Shown: one piece after another, positions 1 through 13,333 of the stretch | How positions within the stretch are numbered: position 1 is the first letter of the stretch | Layout: each line of letters begins with the position of its first letter | Assembly: GCA_051414845.1 (NCBI GenBank) | Contig: CP183313.1 | Location: 248,001 to 312,000, forward strand | Direction of reading: 5' to 3' | DNA: 64,000 nucleotides | Origin: Simonsiella sp051414845 | Lineage (GTDB): Bacteria > Pseudomonadota > Gammaproteobacteria > Burkholderiales > Neisseriaceae | Notes under the pieces: generated by a model | What the model saw: the letters and a program-made list of their open reading frames with translations, nothing else | What the model was told of the DNA's origin: nothing | The model's database searches: none | Position numbers and translations under genes: made by a program

Positions 1-354
1 GGCGGGCATACGTTCTGCGATGCGTTCTCGGTTGAGTGTCAACGCATTTTCGGTGGGTGTGTAATCACGCCAGAGTTCGGGCATTTGTGGCAAATCGTTT
101 GTCCAACGGTTTTGCACATTAAAACCGCGTGCGAGGCATTCGGCATGTAAGTCTTCGTATCTTTTTCGTAAAAACAATAATTTATCAAAGAAAAAGCGGA
201 CATGACCTTCGCCGAGTTTGTAATCGGCTGGTTGTCCTTGCAAACTGAATTTGCCTTTGGCAATGGCATTGGGTATGCGTGTCAATTCGCGATGTTCGGC
301 GAGTAGATGTTGGTCGCAAAGTTCGCTGGGTGGAACAAGATTGATGCGGGTCAT
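1..354 (-). CDS. Pyrimidine dimer DNA glycosylase (T4 endonuclease V type), partial at the window edge
   Basis: The reading frame runs from ATG at 354 to the left edge without a stop and gives 118 residues; the family is usually about 140 long, so only the C-terminus is missing. The start MTRINLVPPSELCDQHLLAE matches phage T4 endonuclease V. Family knowledge: Thr2 becomes the N-terminal nucleophile after Met removal, and Glu23, His16 and Arg22 belong to the active site; all are present here. A segment FFFDKLLFLRKRYEDLHAEC also fits the family. The enzyme excises UV-induced pyrimidine dimers and nicks the abasic strand. It is transcribed away from the DUF2147 gene, with about 117 bp between them. 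Confidence 0.9.
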   Translation of the reverse strand, partial: MTRINLVPPSELCDQHLLAEHRELTRIPNAIAKGKFSLQGQPADYKLGEGHVRFFFDKLLFLRKRYEDLHAECLARGFNVQNRWTNDLPQMPELWRDYTPTENALTLNRERIAERMPA

Positions 355-471
355 GAAGTTTCCTTGTGTAGCTTACAAAAAAGATTTCAAAAACGCGATT
401 TTAGATTAGAATGCGACATCTAATTGATCGCGGTAAGCGACGTATCATAAACTTTTTAGGAGTAAATGCAA

Positions 472-885
472 ATGAAATCATGGATTTTGGCAACTGTTTT
501 AACAGGTATGACGGCTTTGGCAAGCGCGCAGGGGATTGAAGGAAAATGGCAAACCATTGATGATGAAACGAAAAAACCTAAGGCGATTGTGAATATGACC
601 CAATCGGGTGGGGTATACAGTGGCACGATTGTGGCACTTGCTAATGGTGTGCCTGAAAAATGTGATCATTGCGCCTATAAAAATTCTTTGGTAGGTTTGC
701 GCGTGGTGTCGGGTTTGAAAGCAGATGGTGATGAGTTCACGGGCGGTAAGATTTTTGACCCGAAAAGTGGCAAAACTTATCAATCTAAGGCGAAATTGTC
801 GGCAGATGGTAAAAGCTTGAATGTGCGTGGATTTGTCGGTATTTCTGCTTTCGGACGCACACAAACTTGGAAACGCGTGGATTAA
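472..885 (+). CDS. Exported DUF2147 family protein
   Basis: A small protein of 137 residues with a typical Sec signal peptide (MKSWILATVLTGMTALASAQ, cleavage probably after ASA), so it should act in the periplasm. The mature part follows the DUF2147 pattern: a start like GIEGKWQTIDDETKKPKAIV, a CDHC pair, and the end FGRTQTWKRVD. The molecular role of the family is unknown. There are two in-frame ATGs, at 466 and 472. The AGGAG at 458-462 lies 3 nt from the first and 9 nt from the second, so 472 is preferred. A strong terminator follows. Confidence 0.85.
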   Translation: MKSWILATVLTGMTALASAQGIEGKWQTIDDETKKPKAIVNMTQSGGVYSGTIVALANGVPEKCDHCAYKNSLVGLRVVSGLKADGDEFTGGKIFDPKSGKTYQSKAKLSADGKSLNVRGFVGISAFGRTQTWKRVD

Positions 886-913
886 CGGCTATTTTGGCTT
901 TCAATGAGACAGC

Positions 914-947
914 AGCTTGATTTTGGGAAACCAAAATCAAGCTTTTT
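914..947 (+). terminator. Rho-independent terminator after the DUF2147 gene
   Basis: A 13-bp perfect stem (AGCTTGATTTTGG with its complement) closes a 4-nt loop and is followed by a T run. It ends the transcript of the DUF2147 gene. Confidence 0.85.
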
Positions 948-980
948 TGTGTCCAGAAACTTTTGCAAAACTGACTATAT

Positions 981-1085
981 CGTCATTCCCGCGCAGGCGG
1001 GAATTCAACTTGAATTTTGAGTTTCTATTTTTTATCAAGGGTTTCCAAATATCCACAATGGATTCTCGCCTACGCGGGAATGACG
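981..1085. repeat. dRS3-bounded element of about 105 bp
   Basis: The ends are inverted copies of CGTCATTCCCGCGCAGGCGGGAAT, each containing the ATTCCC-N8-GGGAAT shape of neisserial dRS3 repeats (the right copy reads GATTCT, one base off). The interior is an AT-rich stretch related, in reverse orientation, to the element at 40112-40216. The rest of the gene-free interval 886-1272 holds the terminator at 914-947 and degenerate DUS copies near 1119 and 1222, plus one good copy near 1241. I see no gene there. Confidence 0.75.
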
Positions 1086-1272
1086 AACAGATTGGTTTTA
1101 GCTTCGCTGAACGACGTTTCAGGCTGTCTGAAAATGTGAGAGAGTGTGGGTTAGGTATTGACCCAACATTTTCTGAATATGCACTACTTTGTTGGGGCAA
1201 GATATGGCATCCATAAAAAATTCAGGCAGCTCTGAAAAGTTTTCAGGCTGCCTGAAGGGTTATTTAAGTCGC

Positions 1273-4200
1273 TTAACGCAAAGTTTCTACTTGTATCATT
1301 TCCGCAGGCACGCTGGTGGCTGGTGTGCCTGGCATATCGCTGCGGCGCAAGCGTTGCTCGGGTTTAGGTTCGAGTCGTGCGGCGGCGGCGATGAGTGCGC
1401 CAGGGTGGGTTTCTACAAATTGTAAACCGTGCAAATCTAGCGATTGCGCTAGTTTGGCAATGCTGCGGCGGTCGCTTGGTGCAACTTCGCTGTGCGTTGA
1501 AACTGCTTGCGCAATAGGCGCGGCGGTGTTTTCAGACTGGCTATCGCTCTGTGCAGGTGCAACAGTTTCTGTACTTGTTTGCTGCGCTGCTTGATTTTGG
1601 TTAGCCAAAAACTCGTTTTCAGACTGCCTGAAAGTGTTTTCGCTTACTACTTCTGCTCTTTCCGCGTCGTTGCTTACTGCGCTTTCGGCAACCATTAGCA
1701 CTTCACTTGCTGATGGGTTTTCAGGCTGCGTTGTGCTTTCAGGCTGCATAGTCACTTGCGTTTCTGTTGCTGAATCTTGGTTGGATAATTCAACTTCGGC
1801 AATGCTTGCGCTTGTTATCGCATCTACGGCTTGTTGCACATTTTCTGCGGCGGTGTGGACGATGTTGCTCTCGTCTTCATCATCGCTTTCAATGGCTTTG
1901 AGCAGAACTTGGCTGCTTGGCACAGCGTTAGCGGCTTGAATTTCAGGCTGCATCACGCTGTTTTCCAATGGATGTTCGCTTTCAACGGCAACAATAACAG
2001 ACGTTTGGCGCGCGGCAACTAGGCTGCTTTGGGCGGCAAGTTCTGGGTATTGCGCCAAAACGTGCGCGATGCCGTCTTCGGCAACATTTGCCACTTGTGC
2101 AATGTCCAAGTAATACTCGGTTTTCGCTGCCGATGGAATGCCGCGGCGTTTGTCTTGCTGATTGCGTTCGCCACGGTTGCCACGTTCGCGTTTTTCGTTA
2201 CCCAGTTGTACGACCACAGGTTTTTGCTTGTTGCGGTTTTTGCGCTCGCTTTTTGGCTCGGCTTTATCCGCTGCGTTGTCGTTTTGTGGCGCAACATGGG
2301 CTGCCTGAACGTTTTTTTGCACATTGGCTTTTTCAGCGACTTTTTCGGCATTGCGCTGCTCGTTATTGCGCTGGCGACGGTTATTTTTGTCGTTGTTTTG
2401 CGCTGGTTGTGCCACTTCATTGGCTTTTTCGCGCTCGTTGGCTTGCGCTTTTGGGTTATTGCGTTTGCCTTTGTTGTCACTGGTTTCACTTTGATTTTGT
2501 GCGCGCTCATCGTCGCGGCGTTTATTGTGGCGACGATTTGGGTTGTTGCGTTTGTTGTTGCGCGCTTGTTTTTTGTTTTGGCTGGTTTTTTTCTCGGGTT
2601 CTGGCTCGCTTGGGCTGCCTGAAAACAGATTTTTAAACCATGCGCCTAAACTTGCCAACCATGATTTGGGCTCGGGTGCAGGCGCGGTTGGCGCAGGGGT
2701 GGCGTGTTTCAAACCGCGTACAGCAGGTTCGGGACGTGCGGCTTTTTCGCCTTTGCTGTTGGAAAATGGTATGCTGTCGTCTTTTTCAGGCTGCGTTACA
2801 CGCTTGTAGCTTGGTTCAGCATTTTCTTCTACGTCGTCGGTGCGAATGCGCGTGATTTCGTAATGTGGATTTTCCAAATTGGTGTTCGGAATCAGGAATA
2901 CAGAAACATCCAAACGCTCTTCCATGCCAAACAATTCGGCGCGTTTTTCGTTTAATAAGAAAGTCGCCACATCCACAGGCACTTGCGCATGCACTTCGCC
3001 TGTGTTGTCTTTCATCGCCGCGTCTTGAATCAGGCGCAAAACGTGTAAAGCAGTGGATTCAATGCTGCGAATCACGCCTGTACCTGCGCAACGTGGGCAA
3101 GCAATATGACTGCTTTCGGCAAGTGCAGGTTGCAAACGTTGGCGCGACAATTCCAGCAAACCAAAACGCGACAATTTACCCATTTGCACACGCGCACGGT
3201 CTTTTTTGAGCGCGTCGCGCAGCGTGTTTTCCACATCGCGCTGATGTTTCGCGTCTTCCATGTCAATGAAGTCAATCACGACCAAGCCGCCCAAATCGCG
3301 CAAACGCATTTGGCGCGCGACTTCTTCTGCCGCTTCCATATTTGTGCGGAAAGCGGTTTCTTCAATGTCGGAGCCACGAGTGGAGCGCGCAGAGTTTACG
3401 TCAATAGAAACAAGGGCTTCAGTGTGGTCAATCACAATCGCGCCGCCGCTTGGCAAGTTTACCGAGCGGGCAAATGCGGTTTCAATTTGTTGCTCAATTT
3501 GTAGGCGCGAAAATAGCGGCGTGTGGTCTTCATAGAGTTTCAGTCGGCTCAAATTATTAGGCATGACATAACTCATAAATTCAGACACTTGCTCATACAC
3601 TTCGGGATTATCTACCAGAATTTCGCTGATGTCGGGGCGGTAGTAATCGCGAATGGCGCGAATCACAAGCGAGCTTTCCATAAACAATAAATAGGGCTGT
3701 TTATGCACGGCTGCTGCGTCTTCAATGGCGCGCCATAATTGCAATAAGTAGTTGAAATCCCAGTTTAATTCTTCCGCGCTGCGACCTATGCCAGCAGTGC
3801 GCGCAATCAGGCTCATGCCGTGTGGCACGTCCAATTGCGCCATGGCTTCTTTCAATTCAGCGCGTTCCTCGCCTTCAATGCGACGCGAAACGCCACCACC
3901 GCGTGGGTTATTCGGCATTAAAACGAGATAGCGTCCTGCCAAGCTGATAAAGGTGGTTAAAGCCGCGCCTTTGTTGCCGCGCTCATCTTTTTCCACTTGA
4001 ACAATGACTTGCGTGCCTTCTTTTAACACGTCTTGAATGCGGACTTTACCGCCTTCGTAGTCGTGAAAATAGCTGCGCGAGATTTCTTTAAACGGCAAAA
4101 AGCCGTGTCTGTCCACGCCATAATCCACGAAACAGGCTTCTAATGATGGCTCAATGCGCGTAACAATCCCTGTATAGATATTGCCTTTGCGTTGTTCTTT

Positions 4201-4299
4201 ACCGAGCGTTTCGATGTCTAAATCCAGCAGATTTTGACCGTCCACAATGGCAACACGCAATTCTTCCGAATGCGTGGCGTTGAATAACATTCTTTTCAT
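1273..4299 (-). CDS. rne: Ribonuclease E
   Basis: The 1008-residue product starts MKRMLFNATHSEELRVAIVD, the typical RNase E/G start. The frame can be read 20 codons further upstream, but only the ATG at 4299 has this start, and it has an AAGG ribosome site 9 nt before it. The order is an S1 RNA-binding region (residues ~35-120), the catalytic core with IDVNSARSTRGSDIE and VIDFIDM carrying the metal-binding aspartates, and the zinc-link CPRCAGTG. After about residue 520 comes a long low-complexity tail rich in Lys, Arg, Asn and Gln, then an acidic segment. In the family the tail scaffolds the RNA degradosome. The enzyme cuts mRNA and processes rRNA and tRNA. It is divergent from rluC, as in E. 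coli. Confidence 0.97.
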   Translation of the reverse strand: MKRMLFNATHSEELRVAIVDGQNLLDLDIETLGKEQRKGNIYTGIVTRIEPSLEACFVDYGVDRHGFLPFKEISRSYFHDYEGGKVRIQDVLKEGTQVIVQVEKDERGNKGAALTTFISLAGRYLVLMPNNPRGGGVSRRIEGEERAELKEAMAQLDVPHGMSLIARTAGIGRSAEELNWDFNYLLQLWRAIEDAAAVHKQPYLLFMESSLVIRAIRDYYRPDISEILVDNPEVYEQVSEFMSYVMPNNLSRLKLYEDHTPLFSRLQIEQQIETAFARSVNLPSGGAIVIDHTEALVSIDVNSARSTRGSDIEETAFRTNMEAAEEVARQMRLRDLGGLVVIDFIDMEDAKHQRDVENTLRDALKKDRARVQMGKLSRFGLLELSRQRLQPALAESSHIACPRCAGTGVIRSIESTALHVLRLIQDAAMKDNTGEVHAQVPVDVATFLLNEKRAELFGMEERLDVSVFLIPNTNLENPHYEITRIRTDDVEENAEPSYKRVTQPEKDDSIPFSNSKGEKAARPEPAVRGLKHATPAPTAPAPEPKSWLASLGAWFKNLFSGSPSEPEPEKKTSQNKKQARNNKRNNPNRRHNKRRDDERAQNQSETSDNKGKRNNPKAQANEREKANEVAQPAQNNDKNNRRQRNNEQRNAEKVAEKANVQKNVQAAHVAPQNDNAADKAEPKSERKNRNKQKPVVVQLGNEKRERGNRGERNQQDKRRGIPSAAKTEYYLDIAQVANVAEDGIAHVLAQYPELAAQSSLVAARQTSVIVAVESEHPLENSVMQPEIQAANAVPSSQVLLKAIESDDEDESNIVHTAAENVQQAVDAITSASIAEVELSNQDSATETQVTMQPESTTQPENPSASEVLMVAESAVSNDAERAEVVSENTFRQSENEFLANQNQAAQQTSTETVAPAQSDSQSENTAAPIAQAVSTHSEVAPSDRRSIAKLAQSLDLHGLQFVETHPGALIAAAARLEPKPEQRLRRSDMPGTPATSVPAEMIQVETLR

Positions 4300-5029
4300 G
4301 AGTTTTGTACCTTGAATGAGGCACGAAAAGATTTCACAAGATTTGACTGTCGCCCGCATGAAAGCGTTGTTGGGACAACGGTGCGGTGTGTGCGACGATT
4401 AGAGTGGGTTTAAATAATCACTCCATATTCAAGACGATAATAAAGAACAGATTTTCAGGCTGCCTGAAAAATAGCCGCCTAAAAAAATATGCGAATCAGC
4501 GTGTTAAATAATAATGTGTTTGCTTGTTCACCAGCAGCGAAACATTTTTTTGGCTTTCTGTACAGCATTATATTTAGATAAGTTTTCAGGCTGCCTGAAA
4601 AGTTTTGGCGAGCGATTCATGTCGTTTTGTTTATTATCATGAAGTTTCTGAACGGTTTTCTTAATCTCAATAGCTTTATCTGAATAATCGCTTTCAGGCT
4701 ACCTGAAAAGTGTTTGCTGTGTTTTGGGGCAAGATGACGTTTTGTATCATCGTTGCGAAATGGGGAGCCGTCGTCTTATATATAGTCAAACGATTTTACT
4801 GCGTAGGCTTTTTAGCAGCAAAATAATGAAACGTTTTTCGTGTATTTTTTGTAAAATAGGCGCAATACGATTTTTGATTAACAATAACGGTGCGCAGGCT
4901 GCCTGAAAAATGTGCTGACCTTAACAATTTTAAAGTCAGCGTTTTATTTTTTATGCTGTAAAAACCGTATCCTGTGCGACACCGTGTTTTTCAGGCTGCC
5001 TGAAAAACGAATTCGCGATTATAGAGAAA
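4300..5029. other. Divergent rne/rluC intergenic region with five DUS copies
   Basis: No credible gene is seen in these 730 bp. It is AT-rich and should hold the rne leader (minus strand) and the rluC promoter (plus strand). In E. coli the rne leader mediates autoregulation, but I could not identify an equivalent hairpin here. DUS copies lie at about 4452-4470, 4583-4601, 4894-4910 and 4987-5006. A variant with AGGCTACCTGAA, the form reported for Eikenella, lies at about 4692-4709. A 60-codon open frame at 4724-4906 lacks a ribosome site and any family signal. Confidence 0.7.
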
Positions 5030-6025
5030 ATGCCATCAATTAGCAAAGACTTAGTCAATCATCTCACGATTGAAGAATATGAAGCAGGGCAACGCCTTGA
5101 TAATTATTTGATTAAAATATTAAAAGGGGTACCCAAAAGCCATGTGCAACGGATTATTCGTGCTGGCGAAGTGCGTGTAAACAAGGGGCGTGCGAAACCT
5201 GATACGCGCATTGCAACGGGAGATATAGTGCGTGTGCCGCCTGTGCGTGTGGCGCAAAAGGTTTCAGGCAGCCTGAAAGCTTCGACTATTCCTGCGCGCG
5301 CTTTTGAGATTGTGTTTGAAGATGAGGCTTTGTTGGTGATTAACAAACCGAGTGGCGTGGCAGTACATGGCGGTTCAGGTGTGAGTTTTGGTGTGATTGA
5401 ACAATTGCGCCAGTCACGTCCCGAAGCGAAGTATTTGGAATTGGTGCATCGTTTAGATAAGGATACGAGCGGTTTGCTAATGATTGCGAAAAAACGCAGT
5501 GCTCTGGTGAAATTGCACGAAATGTTTCGCAACGACCATCCGAAGAAGGTTTATTGGGCGTTGGGTGTAGGCGATTGGACGCGCGATGTGAAGCATGTAA
5601 AATTGCCGCTGGTGAAATACACGGGCGCGGCGGGCGAGAAAATGGTGCGCGTCGGCAGTAATGAAGAAGGGAAAGCGGCGCATACGATATTTAAAGTGTT
5701 GAACGAGTTTTCAGGCAGCCTAACGCATTCGGTCGGTATTGCGAAATTGACTTTATTAGAAGCAACGCTGAAAACGGGGCGTACGCATCAAATTCGGGTA
5801 CATATGCAGGCAAGCGGCTGCCCGATTGCGGGCGATGAGCGTTATGGCGATTATCAGGCGAATAAGCGTTTACAGAAATTGGGCTTAAAAAGAATGTTTT
5901 TGCACGCCTATCAGTTGATTTTGAATCATCCATTAAGTGATGAGAAATTGGTTTTGACTGCGGAATTACCAGTGGAATTGCGGAACATGGTGGCGGTATT
6001 GGAAGAGAATAATAAAAAAGTTTGA
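5030..6025 (+). CDS. rluC: 23S rRNA pseudouridine synthase RluC
   Basis: 331 residues, the normal length for the RluA/RluC/RluD family. An N-terminal S4 RNA-binding domain covers about residues 18-75 (QRLDNYLIKILKGVPKSHVQ). The catalytic motif HRLDKDTSGLLMIAKK is at 140-155, with Asp143 as the expected nucleophile. The GRTHQIRVH motif follows in the C-terminal half. The enzyme isomerises selected uridines in 23S rRNA. The divergent position next to rne is the classic rluC context and favours RluC over RluD. Two DUS copies lie inside the gene and are translated, one as SGSLKA. Confidence 0.92.
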   Translation: MPSISKDLVNHLTIEEYEAGQRLDNYLIKILKGVPKSHVQRIIRAGEVRVNKGRAKPDTRIATGDIVRVPPVRVAQKVSGSLKASTIPARAFEIVFEDEALLVINKPSGVAVHGGSGVSFGVIEQLRQSRPEAKYLELVHRLDKDTSGLLMIAKKRSALVKLHEMFRNDHPKKVYWALGVGDWTRDVKHVKLPLVKYTGAAGEKMVRVGSNEEGKAAHTIFKVLNEFSGSLTHSVGIAKLTLLEATLKTGRTHQIRVHMQASGCPIAGDERYGDYQANKRLQKLGLKRMFLHAYQLILNHPLSDEKLVLTAELPVELRNMVAVLEENNKKV

Positions 6026-6087
6026 AAATAATTTTATTAAAAATCAAATATTTTTTATTTTATTTGAATTTTTTTTGAAATTATTTA

Positions 6088-6116
6088 TTGACTGTTTAGC
6101 GAGTGGGGCGTATAGT
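6088..6116 (+). promoter_or_regulatory. rRNA operon promoter
   Basis: TTGACT (6088-6093), a 17-bp spacer and TATAGT (6111-6116) make a near-consensus sigma-70 promoter. The roughly 50 bp upstream are strongly AT-rich, as expected for an UP element. The start of transcription would be near 6123, about 230 bp before the 16S gene. Confidence 0.85.
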
Positions 6117-6203
6117 TCGGTCTTTCGCTGCTACGGCGGCAACGAAAAGCGAGTTGAACTACTGATTATAGTTGGTTTGATTAAGTTTTTCAAGGTTGAA
6201 ATA

Positions 6204-6214
6204 GCTCTTTAACA
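6204..6214 (+). promoter_or_regulatory. boxA antitermination site in the rRNA leader
   Basis: GCTCTTTAACA matches the boxA core used by Nus factors for rRNA antitermination. A second copy, GATCTTTAACA, lies before the 23S gene at 8515-8525. Confidence 0.75.
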
Positions 6215-6221
6215 GAACAGA

Positions 6222-7940
<1,719 letters not shown>

Positions 7941-8075
7941 ACTGTGAAATAAAGATGCGAAATTTAAAAAATAACGGCGCTCTGCTGTGTTGTTCAATAT
8001 CTTACGTAATTAATGTACGCGGCGATGTTTCACTTCGCGCATAGCTTGTTCTTTTTTTAAATTAAACAACACATA

Positions 8076-8152
<77 letters not shown>

Positions 8153-8269
8153 GTTTAGAGCATGTGAGCGATAAGCAGAATGTGTTGAAGTAAAAAATAA
8201 ATAATAAAACAAGATTTAAATTTAACAGATTAAATTAAGTTTGATTGTTTATGAAGAAGTAAGAATACT

Positions 8270-8345
8270 GGGGGCATAGCTCAGTTGGTAGAGCACCTGC
8301 TTTGCAAGCAGGGGGTCATCGGTTCGATCCCGTTTGCCTCCACCA
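8270..8345 (+). tRNA. tRNA-Ala (UGC)
   Basis: A 76-nt cloverleaf in the 16S-23S spacer. Acceptor GGGGGCA pairs with TGCCTCC with one G-U pair, the anticodon is TGC and CCA is encoded. A full DUS begins 2 nt after the CCA, at about 8348. Confidence 0.95.
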
Positions 8346-8767
8346 AGTTTCAGGCAGCCTGAAATAAAAATAAATGATGAATTTAAAAATTAAAATAAAA
8401 AATAATTTATAAATTTAGAATTTAAAAAAACTTAAAAAATAGAAATTGCAAATTAAAGTGAGTTTGTGTAAACTTGCTGGCTTACTTTAATTTGCGATTT
8501 ATTTTGAACGCATCGATCTTTAACAAATTGGAAAGCCGAAATCAACAAACAAAGACAATGTTTGATTTGGTTTGAAATACTGATGCAACAGTATTTCAGG
8601 CAGCCTGAAAAGGCAACAAATCATACAGCAAATTTGGGTGATGATTGTATCAACTGTTCTTGTAAACAAAAGGCAAGAACGGAACACAACAACAGCAGTA
8701 AGCTTTGTCAAAGTAGAGAATCTAAGTAGAAATTGGTTGTCAACGCCAGTTTTTGCAAAGTCAGAAG

Positions 8768-8783
<16 letters not shown>
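8346..8783 (+). other. Distal part of the 16S-23S spacer with hairpin, boxA and two DUS copies
   Basis: No gene is seen. Two perfect DUS copies lie at about 8348-8364 and 8595-8611. A very AT-rich block (8365-8440) precedes a hairpin in which GCAAATTAAAGT near 8447 pairs with ACTTTAATTTGC near 8485. boxA (GATCTTTAACA) is at 8515-8525. The left arm of the 23S processing stem starts at 8768. Confidence 0.75.
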
Positions 8784-11688
<2,905 letters not shown>

Positions 11689-11864
11689 TTTGAAACTGAT
11701 AAGTGAAATAAAACACACAAAATCAGAATAAACACAAAGTCATCAAGATAAAGCTTACTGATGAATACAGTTCATCACCAAAATTAATGTTGATTAAACA
11801 ATAAATAACAGAATAATGCTTATTCAAAGCAATCTTCTCAACGGCTTCCCAGTTTGACAGTTTA

Positions 11865-11979
11865 CGTTTGGCGACCATAGCGGTTTGGTACCACTCCTTC
11901 CCATCTCGAACAGGACAGTGAAACATCCCAGCGCCGATGATAGTACGGTTCCCGTGTGAAAGTAGGTCATCGCCAAACT
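11865..11979 (+). rRNA. rrf: 5S ribosomal RNA
   Basis: About 115 nt. The ends pair (GTTTGGCGA with TCGCCAAAC), and conserved blocks CGACCATAGC, CCATCTCGAACAG and AGCGCCGATGATAGT are present. It ends the rRNA operon. The 23S-5S spacer (11675-11864) shows no tRNA. Confidence 0.93.
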
Positions 11980-11987
11980 CTTATTCT

Positions 11988-12025
11988 AAATCCCAGTTTA
12001 CTCCATACAGTAAACTGGGATTTTT
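11988..12025 (+). terminator. rRNA operon terminator
   Basis: A 15-bp perfect stem (AAATCCCAGTTTACT and complement) with a 6-nt loop, followed by a T run, immediately after 5S. Confidence 0.9.
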
Positions 12026-12127
12026 ACTTAGCTCGAATGGGCTATGGATTATTAAATATTTTCAATAAACATATCTCTTATAAAAACTGTTAAAATCCGA
12101 TTTTTTCAGGCAGCATTGGATTTGATT

Positions 12128-13264
12128 ATGTCTTCGTCTCCCATTCTCCCGCCCGCCATGCTCGGCATTTTAGGCGGTGGGCAACTCGGTAGTATGTTTA
12201 CCGTTGCCGCCAAAACCATGGGTTATCGCGTAACCGTGCTTGACCCCGACCCAAATGCACCCGCAGCGCGTTTTGCCGATGTGCATTTATGTGCGACATT
12301 TGACGATAAAAACGCCTTATCGCAACTGGCACAATGCGCGGCGATTACCACCGAATTTGAAAACGTGAACGCGCAAGCGATGAAGGGTTTGGCGCAACAC
12401 ACGCGCGTTTCGCCTAGCGGCGAATGCGTTGCCGTGGCGCAAAATCGCATTTTGGAAAAAGCGCGTATTCGCCAAGCAGGTTTGCAAACCGCACCATATA
12501 TGCCGTTGCAAAACACTAATGAAATCAATGAACAATGCGCCGAATTTTTGCCAGGTATCGTAAAAACTGCTACTTTGGGTTACGACGGCAAAGGGCAAAT
12601 TTCTGTTAATTCAGTCGCCGACGTTCAGGCAGCCTTTGAAAAACTCAATGGCGTGGCGTGCGTATTGGAGAAAAAAGTAGATTTGCGTGGCGAAATTTCT
12701 GTGATTGTGTGTCGCTTGGATTTGGACAGCACGACTACTTTTGACCCAGCTGAAAATCAGCATGAAAATGGCATTTTGGCGTATTCCATCATACCTGCAA
12801 GGCTGCCTGAAAGCATTCGCAACGACGCGCGCAACATGGCTTTACGCTTGGCAGAAGAATTGGATTATGTCGGCGTGTTGGCGGTAGAAATGTTTGTCGT
12901 GGGCGACCAGCAAGAATTGATAGTGAACGAAATTGCGCCACGTCCACATAACAGCGGTCATCACACCATTGATGCGTGTGCCAGCAGCCAATTTGAGCAA
13001 CAAGTTCGCCTAATGTGTGGTTTGCCACCTGCCGATACGCGCTTGCTCTCGCCTTGTTGCATGGCAAATATTCTAGGCGATGTGTGGGGCAAAGACGGCA
13101 GCGAACCCAATTGGTTGCCCATGCAAACACATGGCTTGGCGCACTTGCATTTATACGGCAAAACCGCAGCACGCGTGGGACGCAAAATGGGACATTTGAC
13201 TGTGTTGGCGGAGACTGCTGAAAGTGCATTCTTTGAAGCCCAAAAGTTGCATCAAGCTTTATAA
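12128..13264 (+). CDS. purK: 5-(carboxyamino)imidazole ribonucleotide synthase (PurK)
   Basis: An ATP-grasp enzyme of about 378 residues for de novo purine synthesis: it carboxylates aminoimidazole ribonucleotide using ATP and bicarbonate. The N-terminal Rossmann-like motif LGILGGGQLGSMF is diagnostic. The ATP-grasp blocks include VKTATLGYDGKGQ, LRGEISVIVCR and the metal-binding region VNEIAPRPHNSGHHT. The frame can be extended to a TTG at 12116, but the ATG at 12128 puts the nucleotide motif near the start as in relatives; neither has a strong ribosome site. The partner purE is not in this window. Confidence 0.94.
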   Translation: MSSSPILPPAMLGILGGGQLGSMFTVAAKTMGYRVTVLDPDPNAPAARFADVHLCATFDDKNALSQLAQCAAITTEFENVNAQAMKGLAQHTRVSPSGECVAVAQNRILEKARIRQAGLQTAPYMPLQNTNEINEQCAEFLPGIVKTATLGYDGKGQISVNSVADVQAAFEKLNGVACVLEKKVDLRGEISVIVCRLDLDSTTTFDPAENQHENGILAYSIIPARLPESIRNDARNMALRLAEELDYVGVLAVEMFVVGDQQELIVNEIAPRPHNSGHHTIDACASSQFEQQVRLMCGLPPADTRLLSPCCMANILGDVWGKDGSEPNWLPMQTHGLAHLHLYGKTAARVGRKMGHLTVLAETAESAFFEAQKLHQAL

Positions 13265-13273
13265 ATAGAATAG

Positions 13274-13300
13274 TAAGTCGGAAATATATTCCGGCTTATT
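13274..13300 (+). terminator. Possible terminator after purK
   Basis: TAAGTCGGAA pairs with TTCCGGCTTA (one G-T pair) around a short AT loop and is followed by TTTT. Confidence 0.5.
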
Positions 13301-13333
13301 TTGCATTTTCAGGCTGCCTGAAAGTTTCATTTT

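Noticed and set aside
917..1216. Open frames reading FPRRRE / SRLRGNDE on both strands
   Set aside because: These are translations of the dRS3 element, a well-known source of false small proteins.
2019..2636. Several open frames of 160-200 codons overlapping the rne tail on both strands
   Set aside because: They are other-frame readings of the low-complexity RNase E C-terminus and have no ribosome sites or family pattern.
4724..4906. 60-codon frame in the rne-rluC gap
   Set aside because: No ribosome site, no family signal, and it contains part of a DUS.
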